From Oscillospiraceae bacterium (lineage in GTDB: Bacteria; Bacillota; Clostridia; Oscillospirales; Oscillospiraceae), in contig JAGAMN010000043.1 of the NCBI GenBank assembly GCA_017624715.1, forward strand, positions 43,689 through 107,688: a DNA stretch of 64,000 nt, given 5' to 3'. The stretch's first letter is position 1. Every line of letters begins with the position of its first letter. Under the pieces are notes generated by a model. That model had not been told where the DNA came from, did not search any database, and saw nothing but the letters and a program-made list of their open reading frames with translations. Below are positions 17,839 to 25,610 of the stretch, piece after piece. A program made the translations under genes and the position numbers.

Positions 17839-17843
17839 CAAAA

Positions 17844-17878
17844 AACCGCTTAAATCGCAAGATTTAAGCGGTTTTTCT
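17844..17878 (+). terminator. Terminator after tRNA-Thr
   Basis: ACCGCTTAAATC pairs with GATTTAAGCGGT around a GCAA tetraloop, followed by TTTTCTTT. It ends the tRNA transcript and lies just inside the island, so it was brought by the element. Confidence 0.9.
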
Positions 17879-17982
17879 TTGCTTCTACGAACTTTTACGG
17901 GCAAAAACTTGAGGGCGAGATGACCTCGTTCCCAGATTTTGCGCCTTTTTCCAACTACCGCACCAACTTTTTGGTGCTTTGT

Positions 17983-18022
17983 AATGCCGAAAGCCCTTGT
18001 GCCGCAATAGGTTTTCGGCATT
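17983..18022. terminator. Hairpin after integrase gene
   Basis: ATGCCGAAA and TTTTCGGCAT form an imperfect hairpin 15 bases past the end of the leftward integrase gene. The flanking sequence is moderately A/T-rich, so it may end the integrase transcript. Confidence 0.45.
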
Positions 18023-18037
18023 TCTGTTTACCAACTT

Positions 18038-19342
18038 TTATCCAACTTCTTTGGCTTTGGACGTATAACGGCGCTCGACAGCGTCTGTCGCCGCATGAAT
18101 TGTCTGACGTCCTTTGATGTAGTGCTTGACGCTTGTCGACATCTGGGCATGTCCTCCGGCATCCATCACTGCTTTGAGGTCTTTGGTTACATCGTACATA
18201 TCGGTCAATACAGTCGTCCGAAACCGGATCGGTGTGATATTTTCCTCAAAGCCAGTATCCTTCTGAATGCGTTGACACATTCTGCGCACAACGGTATAAG
18301 AAAGAGGTTTTTTTCCTCCAAAAACAAATTCGTCTGCCGGTGTCTCTGGAATATGCGCCAAGGCGATAGCGGCCAATCCGATAGTACGACGACTTACAGC
18401 ATTCTTGGTATCCTTAATTTCCGGCTGATTGCGGTCAGGATGCGTCACCGCCCTGCGGATGGTGATTTCCTTATCAATGCGGTTAATATCTGCTCCCTTC
18501 AGACCCAATCCCTCTTCCAAACGCAACGGATGCAGAGCCATGACCGCGAGAAACGCCCGGTCACGGTTGTTTTTCACATCCTCCAGATGTTCGATCAAAT
18601 ACTCCATTTGCTCGACGCTGTAAGGCGGTGTGGCCTTGCTGGCGTCACCAACAACTTTGACCTTGCGGGATTTCACAGGATTCGCATCAATCAGCTTGTC
18701 TTCCAAAGCTGCCTCTAAAATTTGATTCAGGACCGTCCTGGTCTTATCTTTCGTGGCTTTGGCCACATGCATTTTATTGAACATCTGCTGCACATGGTCC
18801 GAGGTGATATCCTCCACGGCCAGTTCCCCAAAGGTGGGGATCAGATACTTTTCAATCTGGCGTCGATAAGTTACTGCTGTAACGGTGGCGATGTTGGGCA
18901 GGGAATAAGTGTTGAACCAATTCCACGCATACTCGGAAAAGGGATGCTTGCTTTTTTGCTGGACGCTGCCTGTCAAAAGATTTGCGACTTTATCCGCAAA
19001 TTCCTGAGCAGTCTTGGCAGTTACCCAGCACTTTTTGCCGTTAATCATAACGGCTTGATTGATTCTGTTTGCCATATCAGATTCTCCTTCCGATAATGGC
19101 ATAAGATCCGCTTCTGTTGAATTGTCAAGATGCATCTTCGTGGATGCATCATAACACAAGTGGGTTTGCTTTTCAACATAGTTTGTTAAATCTGATTTGC
19201 GTACGAGTTTGGTTTCTCCGATTGCCACATATGTAATTTCTCGATTTTTGATCAGTTCCTCCACGACAGAAGCGGATACTCGTAACGCTTCTGCGGCTTC
19301 CGGCACTGTCATCAGATCCGGGAAAGCCTCAAATTGTTTCAT
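18038..19342 (-). CDS. Tyrosine integrase with fused excisionase-like HTH
   Basis: 434 residues from ATG 19342, which has AAGGAGG 8 bases upstream. Residues 1-60 (MTVPEAAEALRVSASVVEEL) are an excisionase/MerR-type helix-turn-helix. The integrase part then has an N-terminal SAM-like domain (about 150-240) and a catalytic domain with Arg in HPLRLEEGLGL, Lys in IKDTKNAVSRR, Arg in PIRFRTTVLTD, and His/Tyr in GGHAQMSTSVKHY. The first His of HxxR is Thr here. A second start at 19075 (MANRINQ) has its own AAGGAGA 7 bases upstream, so integrase alone may also be made. Lying beside tRNA-Thr, it is the likely recombinase of the island. Confidence 0.87.
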   Translation of the reverse strand: MKQFEAFPDLMTVPEAAEALRVSASVVEELIKNREITYVAIGETKLVRKSDLTNYVEKQTHLCYDASTKMHLDNSTEADLMPLSEGESDMANRINQAVMINGKKCWVTAKTAQEFADKVANLLTGSVQQKSKHPFSEYAWNWFNTYSLPNIATVTAVTYRRQIEKYLIPTFGELAVEDITSDHVQQMFNKMHVAKATKDKTRTVLNQILEAALEDKLIDANPVKSRKVKVVGDASKATPPYSVEQMEYLIEHLEDVKNNRDRAFLAVMALHPLRLEEGLGLKGADINRIDKEITIRRAVTHPDRNQPEIKDTKNAVSRRTIGLAAIALAHIPETPADEFVFGGKKPLSYTVVRRMCQRIQKDTGFEENITPIRFRTTVLTDMYDVTKDLKAVMDAGGHAQMSTSVKHYIKGRQTIHAATDAVERRYTSKAKEVG

Positions 19343-19559
19343 AGTATCCACCTCCTTGGTTGGATCGTTTGATGTGTTTACTTCCCACCGACTCCGCTGC
19401 GGCCACGAAGCAGGCTCACTTTTATTATGCGCACAACGGGAATTCACAACAAAAAACAAAGTAGAGGCTTTGGCAAAATAAAAGGCGACACCTTGGTGTC
19501 GCACCGCATTTGGTTGGTTTGAGTTAAATTGATTATGAAGGAAAACGAGGGAAAAACTA

Positions 19560-19788
19560 GGGTTCCCGAAAGAAAAAAGTTTGAAAACCCTAGCTGAATC
19601 AATAAAAGTACGAACATTTTTGCAGAATTTGATTTTTAGGAGGGGGGTTCCCGGGAACCCGGCCCCCTTTAAGAAGATAATTTGATAAGATATTCGGAAC
19701 CTCCCGATATACTACCGCCGTTACCATGAAATTGGTTGCGGAACCCTATTTCATTTTTTCGGGAACCCTAAATGGGGGGTCGGAACCC
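19560..19788. repeat. Cluster of GGAACCC motifs in both orientations
   Basis: Seven copies or near-copies of GGAACCC/GGGTTCC fall in 230 bases: 19560, 19586 (partial), 19645-19660 (two copies fused as a perfect 16-base palindrome), 19696, 19740, 19761 and 19782. The stretch has no gene and lies upstream of the leftward integrase. Such iteron-like spacing is typical of binding sites for a replication initiator, an integration-excision factor or a repressor. No initiator gene is recognisable nearby. Confidence 0.6.
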
Positions 19789-20689
19789 TCTTTTTCAGCG
19801 GATTTTGCGAAAATTGTATTAACATAAATAAGAGAAAGCAAAAATACCGGATAAACATAAAATTAATTTACCTGTCATACAGGCTAAAAGAGCAAAACAA
19901 TAGGTGCAGACTTTCATCTTTTTGAAAAGATATGAGAAAACAGGGCAACGCAAAACCTCTCATGATTGTTGATGATACAAGAAAAAAGATGAGAAAATAT
20001 GAGATAAAGAAGCGAAGTCTTTTTCTCATCCTATCCACCACATTAGAAAGCAAAGAGTGTGGGCTTGCAATCGAGCAATATACGAATAGATGTGCTTGCT
20101 TTGCTTTGAGTTCAATGATGGAATACGAGAAAAAATGAAATGAAACATCTCGTCTTGATCTCGCTACATCATAGCAATGCCTTTACCTCTTTTTCGCCAC
20201 TATACCGATTGTTTGTTTTGATCTTTGATCTGGCCTTTTCATCCGTTTTATCTTCTTAGTCTTAATATGAGATAAAGTACGAAGTTGGCCTTCCCATCAC
20301 ACTTTTCTGTCTTTTAATACGAACAGCGATCTGTTTACAATCGAGCAATGCACGAAAAGCGGTCTGTACATTGCTGGGTGAGTGAAAGATATACCAGACA
20401 GAATGCGAAACGGAATCTCTGATCATAAATATGAAAAAAGATAGAAAGATATAGGCGATTATTTGGTGCCGCGAAATTTGGGTCTTTAAAATCCACCAAA
20501 AAACAGAATCCAAAATCCCACAGACACTAAATAGGAGCGCAGAGACTCTAGGCAACCAAAAATCCAGTTATGTCCGTGAACGCCATTTTCGCCCCACGGA
20601 TATGTTTCGCTAATCAACCAAAATGCAAGCCGCCTACAAAAACAGGCGGCTTGCTGTGCTATGATATTTGATTGAGTTCTAGACATTTG
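19789..20689. other. Gene-free AT-rich stretch with short repeats
   Basis: About 900 bases without a convincing gene. A 12-base direct repeat CAATCGAGCAAT occurs at 20068 and 20338, each followed by xxACGAAxAG, and variants of ATGAGA(A/T)AA recur near 19930, 19989, 20001 and 20266. A leftward open frame at 20555-20262 (97 codons) ends in residues resembling a winged-helix tip (NVQTAFRALLD and GRPTSYF), so it may be the remains of a replication-initiator or regulator gene. A short hairpin near 20624-20650 (GCAAGCCGCC and GGCGGCTTGC) lies downstream of the hypothetical gene at 20690 on the minus strand. Confidence 0.4.
20624..20653 (-). terminator. Terminator-like hairpin after hypothetical gene
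   Basis: GCAAGCCGCC and GGCGGCTTGC flank TACAAAAACA, giving a 10-base stem about 40 bases beyond the stop of the leftward gene at 20690. On the minus strand it is followed by ATTTTGG, so it may end that transcript. Confidence 0.5.
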
Positions 20690-21370
20690 TTATCTCACGA
20701 AAATTTCCTGGCTAATTTTGTTGTAGTCAATGCTATAATCGCTCTGCATGGCATCCACGCCAGCTTGATAGGTGCTAAACTCATCCACCAGCATATACAG
20801 CCGTGAATGGATCTCGCCGTTTTCGGTCTTGTAAATCATACCAGGGACGCCTCCGTCGTCTACCTGGTAGTCTACCCAACCGTTATCGGAGTGAACACGG
20901 CAGAGGCCGCCAAATTGGTAGCGAGCAAAACGGAAAAAGCGGCCCCTATACAACAGCACCTGGTGCACATCTGCGGTATCAGCAGATGCCAGCATGGTGC
21001 AGCCGAATTTATCGGTATAGCTCCACTGGGCCTCATCCAGCAGATAGGCGGACCGGCACAGTTCCTTAGCCGGGATCAGCAAGGGTTCGACGTTGGCGCC
21101 CACATGATGCAGTGCCATTTTATCCCCCTCCTGCCAAGCCTCCCAGGCGGCGATGGTGCTTTCATAGTAGTGGCGGTTCCATTCATTCTGGTCCAGGCTG
21201 TTGATCAGCTTTCCGATCTCTTCCAACGTGCCACAGTAAGTGCGCACTACAAACTCTTCCTCAGGACGCATCATCAAGTCGAGCTTGATAATGTAATACT
21301 TGTCGATTATCAATTCGGGGGTGTCTTCAAATGCAAATTCGAAGACCTTGTGGTTTTTCTGTTCGGTCAT
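20690..21370 (-). CDS. Hypothetical protein
   Basis: 226 residues of unknown function. It is an acidic soluble protein rich in aromatic residues, without a signal peptide, membrane segment or recognisable catalytic motif. Segments such as RFFRFARYQFGGLCRVH and DDGGVPGMIYKTENGEIHSRLY look like a compact beta-rich fold. ATG 21370 is preferred because GGAGG lies 8 bases upstream; the first Met at 21385 overlaps that site. It is transcribed leftwards towards the gene-free repeat region and is probably monocistronic. Similar cargo proteins are common in clostridial mobile elements, but no function can be named. Confidence 0.65.
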   Translation of the reverse strand: MTEQKNHKVFEFAFEDTPELIIDKYYIIKLDLMMRPEEEFVVRTYCGTLEEIGKLINSLDQNEWNRHYYESTIAAWEAWQEGDKMALHHVGANVEPLLIPAKELCRSAYLLDEAQWSYTDKFGCTMLASADTADVHQVLLYRGRFFRFARYQFGGLCRVHSDNGWVDYQVDDGGVPGMIYKTENGEIHSRLYMLVDEFSTYQAGVDAMQSDYSIDYNKISQEIFVR

Positions 21371-21518
21371 TTTTTGTTCCTCCATGTAATAAATGTTTTG
21401 ATTTTGGGTGTGGGGATTGCGATATTTGCTCCTTTCCTGGTATCAAAGCAAAACATCGTGCAGGTGGATACCTACACGATGTACATGGATGTTATGTACA
21501 ACCGCCGGAAACATCCCC

Positions 21519-21640
21519 TTGAAAACCAATTGTAAAAAGGGTATAATATCCCCGACGGCGCGGCTATACCGCTATGTAGGTGCTCACTCACCTTCGTAGG
21601 TGTACAGAGGTTGCCCCCTCTGTACACTGCCGTTGTTTTG
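21519..21640 (+). ncRNA. Candidate small RNA with promoter and terminator
   Basis: TTGAAA at 21519 and TATAAT at 21542 are 17 bases apart. About 50 bases downstream a strong hairpin (GTGTACAGAGG at 21600 and its complement ending at 21627) is followed by a T-rich tract. Nothing between encodes a plausible protein. A transcript of roughly 90 bases is predicted. Just upstream, 21451-21480 holds another hairpin (CATCGTG...CACGATG). The target is unknown; it lies between two divergent island genes. Confidence 0.5.
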
Positions 21641-21660
21641 TTTTCTGTGGCTATTATAGC

Positions 21661-21740
21661 ATATGTGCGGACACATATCAACCTGGCTTTTTCACTAAAT
21701 TATCGTAGCTGTTTTTGTGCAATATATGGGGACACATATT
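21661..21740. promoter_or_regulatory. Pair of palindromic operator-like sites
   Basis: A perfect palindrome ATATGTG-CGGA-CACATAT (21661-21678) and a near-palindrome AATATATG-GGGA-CACATATT (21721-21740) share GGACACATAT. They lie 57-120 bases before the ribbon-helix-helix gene. Such proteins often autoregulate through repeated short palindromes, so these are likely its operators; this is inference. Confidence 0.55.
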
Positions 21741-21796
21741 GTTGATTTACTATTTGAGGTAATGTATACTAATATCATTAAAGGAGTGGATTACCT

Positions 21797-22015
21797 ATGG
21801 CGCAAACCGAAGCACAATTGCGGGCATCAAAAAAATATCATCAAAAATTCGATGATCTTCGGATCCGTGTCCCGGCAGGCGAAAAAGCCGATATTGATTC
21901 GCATGCGCAAGCAATGGGTGAGTCAACCAATGCTTTTGTTTGTCGAGCCATTAGGGAAACCATTGCGAGAGATGATGCTACGGGCAAGGCAAGACCTGAA
22001 CGCAACACAAAATGA
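21797..22015 (+). CDS. Ribbon-helix-helix (Arc-like) protein
   Basis: 72 residues. DLRIRVPAGEKADIDSHAQAMGESTNAFVCRAIRETI matches the beta-strand, helix, helix pattern of the Arc/CopG family, which binds DNA as a dimer through the strand. AAAGGAG lies 10 bases before the ATG. Two palindromes sharing GGACACATAT lie upstream and are candidate operators. It has no toxin partner downstream, so it may be a stand-alone regulator of island genes or of copy number. Family assignment is fairly sure, role is not. Confidence 0.75.
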   Translation: MAQTEAQLRASKKYHQKFDDLRIRVPAGEKADIDSHAQAMGESTNAFVCRAIRETIARDDATGKARPERNTK

Positions 22016-22126
22016 ACCGGAAGCTATCAGGCGCAATATTATATGCCGCCCAAAGTTTGCGGTAATTGACAAAAATTGTTTGTAGTGCATGATTATCCCA
22101 TCATTTTTTAGAGAGGAGTGAACTTC

Positions 22127-22198
22127 ATGCAGAATCAGATCAAGACCTGCTATTGTGTATATAGTGGAAGTTTCGCTCCTTGTATCATTGCCCGTTGA
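22127..22198 (+). CDS. Putative 23-residue leader peptide
   Basis: A 24-codon frame with a strong GAGAGGAG 8-9 bases before ATG. The peptide starts MQNQIKT and has the cysteine- and tyrosine-containing middle CYCVYSGSF, ending CIIAR. It lies 22 bases before a GC-rich intrinsic terminator, which itself is about 20 bases before the first gene of a five-gene cassette. A TTGACA at 22062 with a weak -10 upstream could start the transcript. The layout matches ribosome-mediated attenuators, where stalling on the leader prevents termination. Translation is not proven. Confidence 0.55.
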   Translation: MQNQIKTCYCVYSGSFAPCIIAR

Positions 22199-22220
22199 TA
22201 TTCGGGATAGGTGCATTAAG

Positions 22221-22253
22221 TTGGCGCAAGCTTCACGCTTGCGCCATTTTTGT
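22221..22253 (+). terminator. Attenuator-type terminator before five-gene cassette
   Basis: TGGCGCAAGC at 22222 pairs with GCTTGCGCCA around TTCAC and is followed by TTTTTGT. It sits between the short leader ORF and the histidine phosphatase start at 22272, so it must be bypassed for the cassette to be expressed from the leader promoter. Confidence 0.8.
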
Positions 22254-22271
22254 ATTTGGGAGAATTAATGT

Positions 22272-22844
22272 ATGATCTGTTATTTGATAAGGCATGGGCA
22301 GGACGACGAGTCCCGGCGCGGCGAATGGAGCACACACCCACTTACAGAAGAGGGGCGCCATCAAGCAGAACTATTGGCGGCAGAAATGTCTCCCCTTGCT
22401 ATTGGCACAATCTATTCCAGTGATTTGTGCCGAGCAATGCAGACAGCGCAGATATTGGGTGATAAGTTATTTTTATCTCCTATTCCTCTCCCCCAATTCA
22501 GGGAAGTCAACAATGGCGATCTCGCCGGAATGAAAAACGACCTTGCATTAGCGCAATATCCCGGATTGTTTTGGAATCAGTTGGAATGGGAAGAAAACTA
22601 TCCAAATGGAGAAAGCCCCCGACAATTTTACGAGCGTATCCATACGGCCTGGTCTGCCTTTACAGAAGAAATCCTTTCTCATAATAAGGATGTAGCACTA
22701 GTCACGCATGGTGGAGTAATTCATGTCATCTGTGATATTCTTGAAAACAAACAATATAGTAATCGGAATAAACACAGGAAAGTAGATCACGCAGAAGTAA
22801 TTACATTGCTCTATCAAAACGGTGTATGGAAAGAATCGGAATAA
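22272..22844 (+). CDS. Histidine phosphatase family protein
   Basis: 190 residues of the phosphoglycerate mutase-like superfamily. LIRHGQDDE at the N-terminus gives the phospho-accepting histidine and RHG core, SSDLCRAMQTA the second arginine, the glutamate lies in FREVNNGDL, and VTHGGVIHV gives the second histidine. These enzymes dephosphorylate small molecules or proteins in the cytoplasm. It is the first gene of a co-directional cassette with an APH-like kinase, HD hydrolase, methyltransferase and P-loop kinase. A leader ORF plus terminator upstream points to attenuation control. The ATG at 22272 has GGGAG about 9 bases upstream. Confidence 0.85.
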   Translation: MICYLIRHGQDDESRRGEWSTHPLTEEGRHQAELLAAEMSPLAIGTIYSSDLCRAMQTAQILGDKLFLSPIPLPQFREVNNGDLAGMKNDLALAQYPGLFWNQLEWEENYPNGESPRQFYERIHTAWSAFTEEILSHNKDVALVTHGGVIHVICDILENKQYSNRNKHRKVDHAEVITLLYQNGVWKESE

Positions 22845-22871
22845 TCTCTACTAGCACAAAAGGAGTACATA

Positions 22872-23753
22872 ATGTCAGTTTACAAAACCATCGTTTCCCG
22901 CGGTTCAATCGATAAAGGTTGGTCGGGAGATCAGAAATACTGTGCCGTCACATCAGACGGGTCTAAGTATCTGCTTCGTATTTCGTCCATAGATCGTTTG
23001 GAGCGCAAGCGCCGGGAATATGAAAAGATGAGCAAAGTGGCACAGTTGGGGATCCCTATGTGTCTGCCAGTAGAATTTGGCACCTGCGACGAGGGTGCTT
23101 ATTCTATCCAGAGCTGGATCGATGGTGAGGATGCAGAAGAAAAGATTATGGCTATGGATTCAGCAGAGCAGTATCGCTATGGTTTGGATGCAGGAAGAAT
23201 CCTTGCGAAGATCCACACCATCCCGGCTCCGGAGAACGCACCGGACTGGGAAACTCGATTCAACGCCAAGATTGACCGCAAGATTGCCATGTATGAAAAC
23301 TGCGAACTGAAGTATGAAAGCGGTAGCGATGCCTTCCTGAAATACATCGCGGAAAACCGCCATCTGTTGCATGGCAGACCCCAAAGCTATCAGCACGGCG
23401 ATTATCACATCGGCAACATGATGATAGACCGTAACGGAGTACTGACCATCATCGACTTTGACCGGGATGATTTTGGCGATCCCTGGGAGGAATTTAACCG
23501 GATCGTTTGGTGCGCCCAAGCTGCCCCTGCCTTTGCATCCGGTATGGTGGATGGTTATTTTGGCGGCAAAATTCCTATGGATTTCTGGCGGTTGCTGGCA
23601 CTGTATATCTGCTCTAACACCCTCAGCTCCCTTCCCTGGGCGATTCCATTTGGGGATAAAGAAATACAAGTGATGTGCCAGCAGGCCGCACAGGTGTTGC
23701 AGTGGTACGACGGAATGAAAAATGTGGTACCTAGTTGGTACCAACCTAAATAA
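22872..23753 (+). CDS. Aminoglycoside phosphotransferase-like kinase
   Basis: 293 residues of the APH/choline kinase-like fold. QSYQHGDYHIGNMMI contains the catalytic HGDYHxxN loop and LTIIDFDRDDFGDPWEE the metal-binding DFD motif. The N-terminal lobe has KYLLRIS for the ATP-binding lysine. Members phosphorylate antibiotics such as aminoglycosides or macrolides, or sugars and amines. It has an AAAGGAG site before ATG and lies 27 bases after the phosphatase gene. Its place in an attenuator-led island cassette suggests drug modification, but the substrate cannot be read from sequence. Confidence 0.82.
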   Translation: MSVYKTIVSRGSIDKGWSGDQKYCAVTSDGSKYLLRISSIDRLERKRREYEKMSKVAQLGIPMCLPVEFGTCDEGAYSIQSWIDGEDAEEKIMAMDSAEQYRYGLDAGRILAKIHTIPAPENAPDWETRFNAKIDRKIAMYENCELKYESGSDAFLKYIAENRHLLHGRPQSYQHGDYHIGNMMIDRNGVLTIIDFDRDDFGDPWEEFNRIVWCAQAAPAFASGMVDGYFGGKIPMDFWRLLALYICSNTLSSLPWAIPFGDKEIQVMCQQAAQVLQWYDGMKNVVPSWYQPK

Positions 23754-23766
23754 TGGAGAATCTATT

Positions 23767-24417
23767 ATGAATACAGAAATGATTGCAAAAACAGAAGCCT
23801 TTTTGAAGGATACTTTCGCCGCAAGTACATATCTCCAGAGCCATCCCACAGACCGGGATTACCGTTTGGAGCATTCCTATCGGGTGGCGAATATCGCAAA
23901 GACCATCGCAGAAGCAGAGGGATTTAATGTGACCTATGCCGTGATAGCCGGTCTGCTTCACGATATTGCTTATTGTGAGGAAATGGTAACCCGTGAAGAC
24001 CGGATGAATCATGGTCGCCGCAGCGCATCCATCGCCAGACCTTTTCTCGAAAGTCTGGGCCTGCCTGCTGATGCGGTGAATGAAATCTGCTATGGTATTG
24101 CCATCCATGTGGACGACGAAGCCGACTTTGAATGGGAGCGGACTCCTTTCTGCGAAACTGTCGGTGATGCAGATAATATTGACCGCTTCGATGTTTACCG
24201 TGTCTATGAATCGCTGCAATGGATGCAGTTCAGTGAAATGCCCCTTGAGAAGAAGCAGATCGAAGTGGACAGTATTATGGAAAAGCTGACCCGGTACAAG
24301 GAAATGAAGCTAGGAACCGAAACTGCAAAGAAGCTGTGGCTTCAGCGGCTGGACTATCAGCTCGGTTTTTATGCCAAGCTGAAAGCTCAGTTGGATAGCA
24401 GTACAACAATACGCTAA
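23767..24417 (+). CDS. HD-domain hydrolase
   Basis: 216 residues. LEHSYRVANIAK gives the first metal histidine, GLLHDIAYCEE the HD pair, and HVDDEADFEW with VGDADNIDRFDVYRV the remaining ligands. HD enzymes hydrolyse nucleotides or other phosphate esters. ATG 23767 is preferred because GGAG lies 8 bases upstream; the longer frame starting at 23722 overlaps the APH-like gene. It sits 13 bases after the kinase gene and 15 before the methyltransferase, so co-transcription is very likely. Function within the cassette is unknown. Confidence 0.82.
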   Translation: MNTEMIAKTEAFLKDTFAASTYLQSHPTDRDYRLEHSYRVANIAKTIAEAEGFNVTYAVIAGLLHDIAYCEEMVTREDRMNHGRRSASIARPFLESLGLPADAVNEICYGIAIHVDDEADFEWERTPFCETVGDADNIDRFDVYRVYESLQWMQFSEMPLEKKQIEVDSIMEKLTRYKEMKLGTETAKKLWLQRLDYQLGFYAKLKAQLDSSTTIR

Positions 24418-24432
24418 ACGGAAGTGAGAATA

Positions 24433-25077
24433 ATGGGTAACTATTGGAACGACAATTATTGGCGCAGACATTTGGCAGAACCGGAAAGAATGGACATCTT
24501 TGAGGAACTGTGGATCGGTAAGCACCAAGAATTGATTGATAAACTGAATAAGGGTCATGCACTGGACTTGGGTTGTGGCATTGGTCAGTTCACGGACTAC
24601 TGGATCAATAATGGCTTCCAAGTCACTTCTGCCGATATTTCTGTAAACGCTTTGAACGCACTGAAAGAAAGAACACCGTCTGCAACCACAGTAGAACTCG
24701 ACATGAGCAAGCAGTTGCCCTTTGAGGACGGCACTTTTGATGTGGTATTCGCCAATCTGTCAATCCATTATTTTGACGAGAAAACCACCCTTGCGCTGTC
24801 TGGGGAGATTCGCCGAGTTTTGAAGCCGGGAGGCCTGTTCATCGGTAGTGTTAATTCAAGCGTTGCTTATGAAATCGTCAAAGACAAGGCAAAAGTTCTG
24901 GAAGATAACTACTATCTGATCGGTGAGCGGTACATTCGCCTGTTCGACAGAGTGCAGTTCGACCAGTTCTTCGGCCAGTTCAAAACCATATTGCTAGAAG
25001 AAATCCATACTGTACGATTCAAGAACCAACGCGATCATTGGGAGTTTATCTTCCAAAAGGATGATGGAAAGGACTAA
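24433..25077 (+). CDS. Class I SAM-dependent methyltransferase
   Basis: 214 residues. ALDLGCGIGQFTDYW is the SAM-binding motif I, SADISVNALNALKER the acidic loop II region, and FDVVFANLSIHYFDEK motif IV. RVLKPGGLFIGSVNS is the typical post-motif strand. The family methylates small molecules, proteins or nucleic acids. ATG 24433 follows GGAAGTGAG. It is fourth in the five-gene cassette and its stop lies 2 bases before the next start, implying translational coupling. A resistance or drug-modifying role is possible but unproven. Confidence 0.82.
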   Translation: MGNYWNDNYWRRHLAEPERMDIFEELWIGKHQELIDKLNKGHALDLGCGIGQFTDYWINNGFQVTSADISVNALNALKERTPSATTVELDMSKQLPFEDGTFDVVFANLSIHYFDEKTTLALSGEIRRVLKPGGLFIGSVNSSVAYEIVKDKAKVLEDNYYLIGERYIRLFDRVQFDQFFGQFKTILLEEIHTVRFKNQRDHWEFIFQKDDGKD

Positions 25078-25079
25078 TT

Positions 25080-25514
25080 ATGGTCATCGGAATATTTGGT
25101 GAAAGTTGTACCGGTAAGTCTACTCTCGCTGAAAAGATTGCCGCCAGCTTTCCTTGTGAAGTATTTACCGGCAAGGATTATCTGCGCCTTGCTAAGAATG
25201 AGAATATCGCCAAGGTGATATTCCAAAAGAAACTGACCGCCGCAGTCACCGGCGAAAATATCATTTATGTGATCTCGGAGAAGGAACACCTTCCGCTACT
25301 GCCGGATGGAGCGTTTCGTATCCTTGTAACAGCAGATCTGGATTTGATCAAGTCTCGGTTCGCCCAACGGATGCGTGGAACTCTGCCTGCCCCTGTGGCC
25401 GTTATGTTGGAAAAGAAGCACGGCTCTTTCGACAATATTCGACACGATATTCACGTAATCTCCGGCGAAACGGATCTGGACGAGGTTTGCAAGAAGATTA
25501 TAGCGAGACTATGA
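25080..25514 (+). CDS. Small P-loop kinase-like ATPase
   Basis: 144 residues. GIFGESCTGKSTLAEKIA is a clear Walker A at residues 3-20. ILVTADLDLIKSRFAQRMRG matches the LID/arginine region of nucleoside- or nucleotide-kinase-like proteins. It is shorter than adenylate kinases and lacks an obvious substrate motif. It starts 2 bases after the methyltransferase stop and ends the cassette. Phosphorylation of a small molecule is the simplest guess; the partner enzymes (phosphatase, APH-like kinase, HD hydrolase, methyltransferase) suggest a joint modification pathway or resistance. Confidence 0.7.
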   Translation: MVIGIFGESCTGKSTLAEKIAASFPCEVFTGKDYLRLAKNENIAKVIFQKKLTAAVTGENIIYVISEKEHLPLLPDGAFRILVTADLDLIKSRFAQRMRGTLPAPVAVMLEKKHGSFDNIRHDIHVISGETDLDEVCKKIIARL

Positions 25515-25610
25515 TTTGTTGTGGCAAACAAGCTTGGCAAAGGTCGTGAAGCTTGAAATCTGCTCGGTTTAGTTGAGAATACGAAAACGGCTCAGCAAGG
25601 AGTAAAAGAT

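Noticed and set aside
21386-21535. Possible small hydrophobic peptide ending in RRKHPLENQL
   Set aside because: It has one membrane-like segment but no start codon with a ribosome binding site in the right place.
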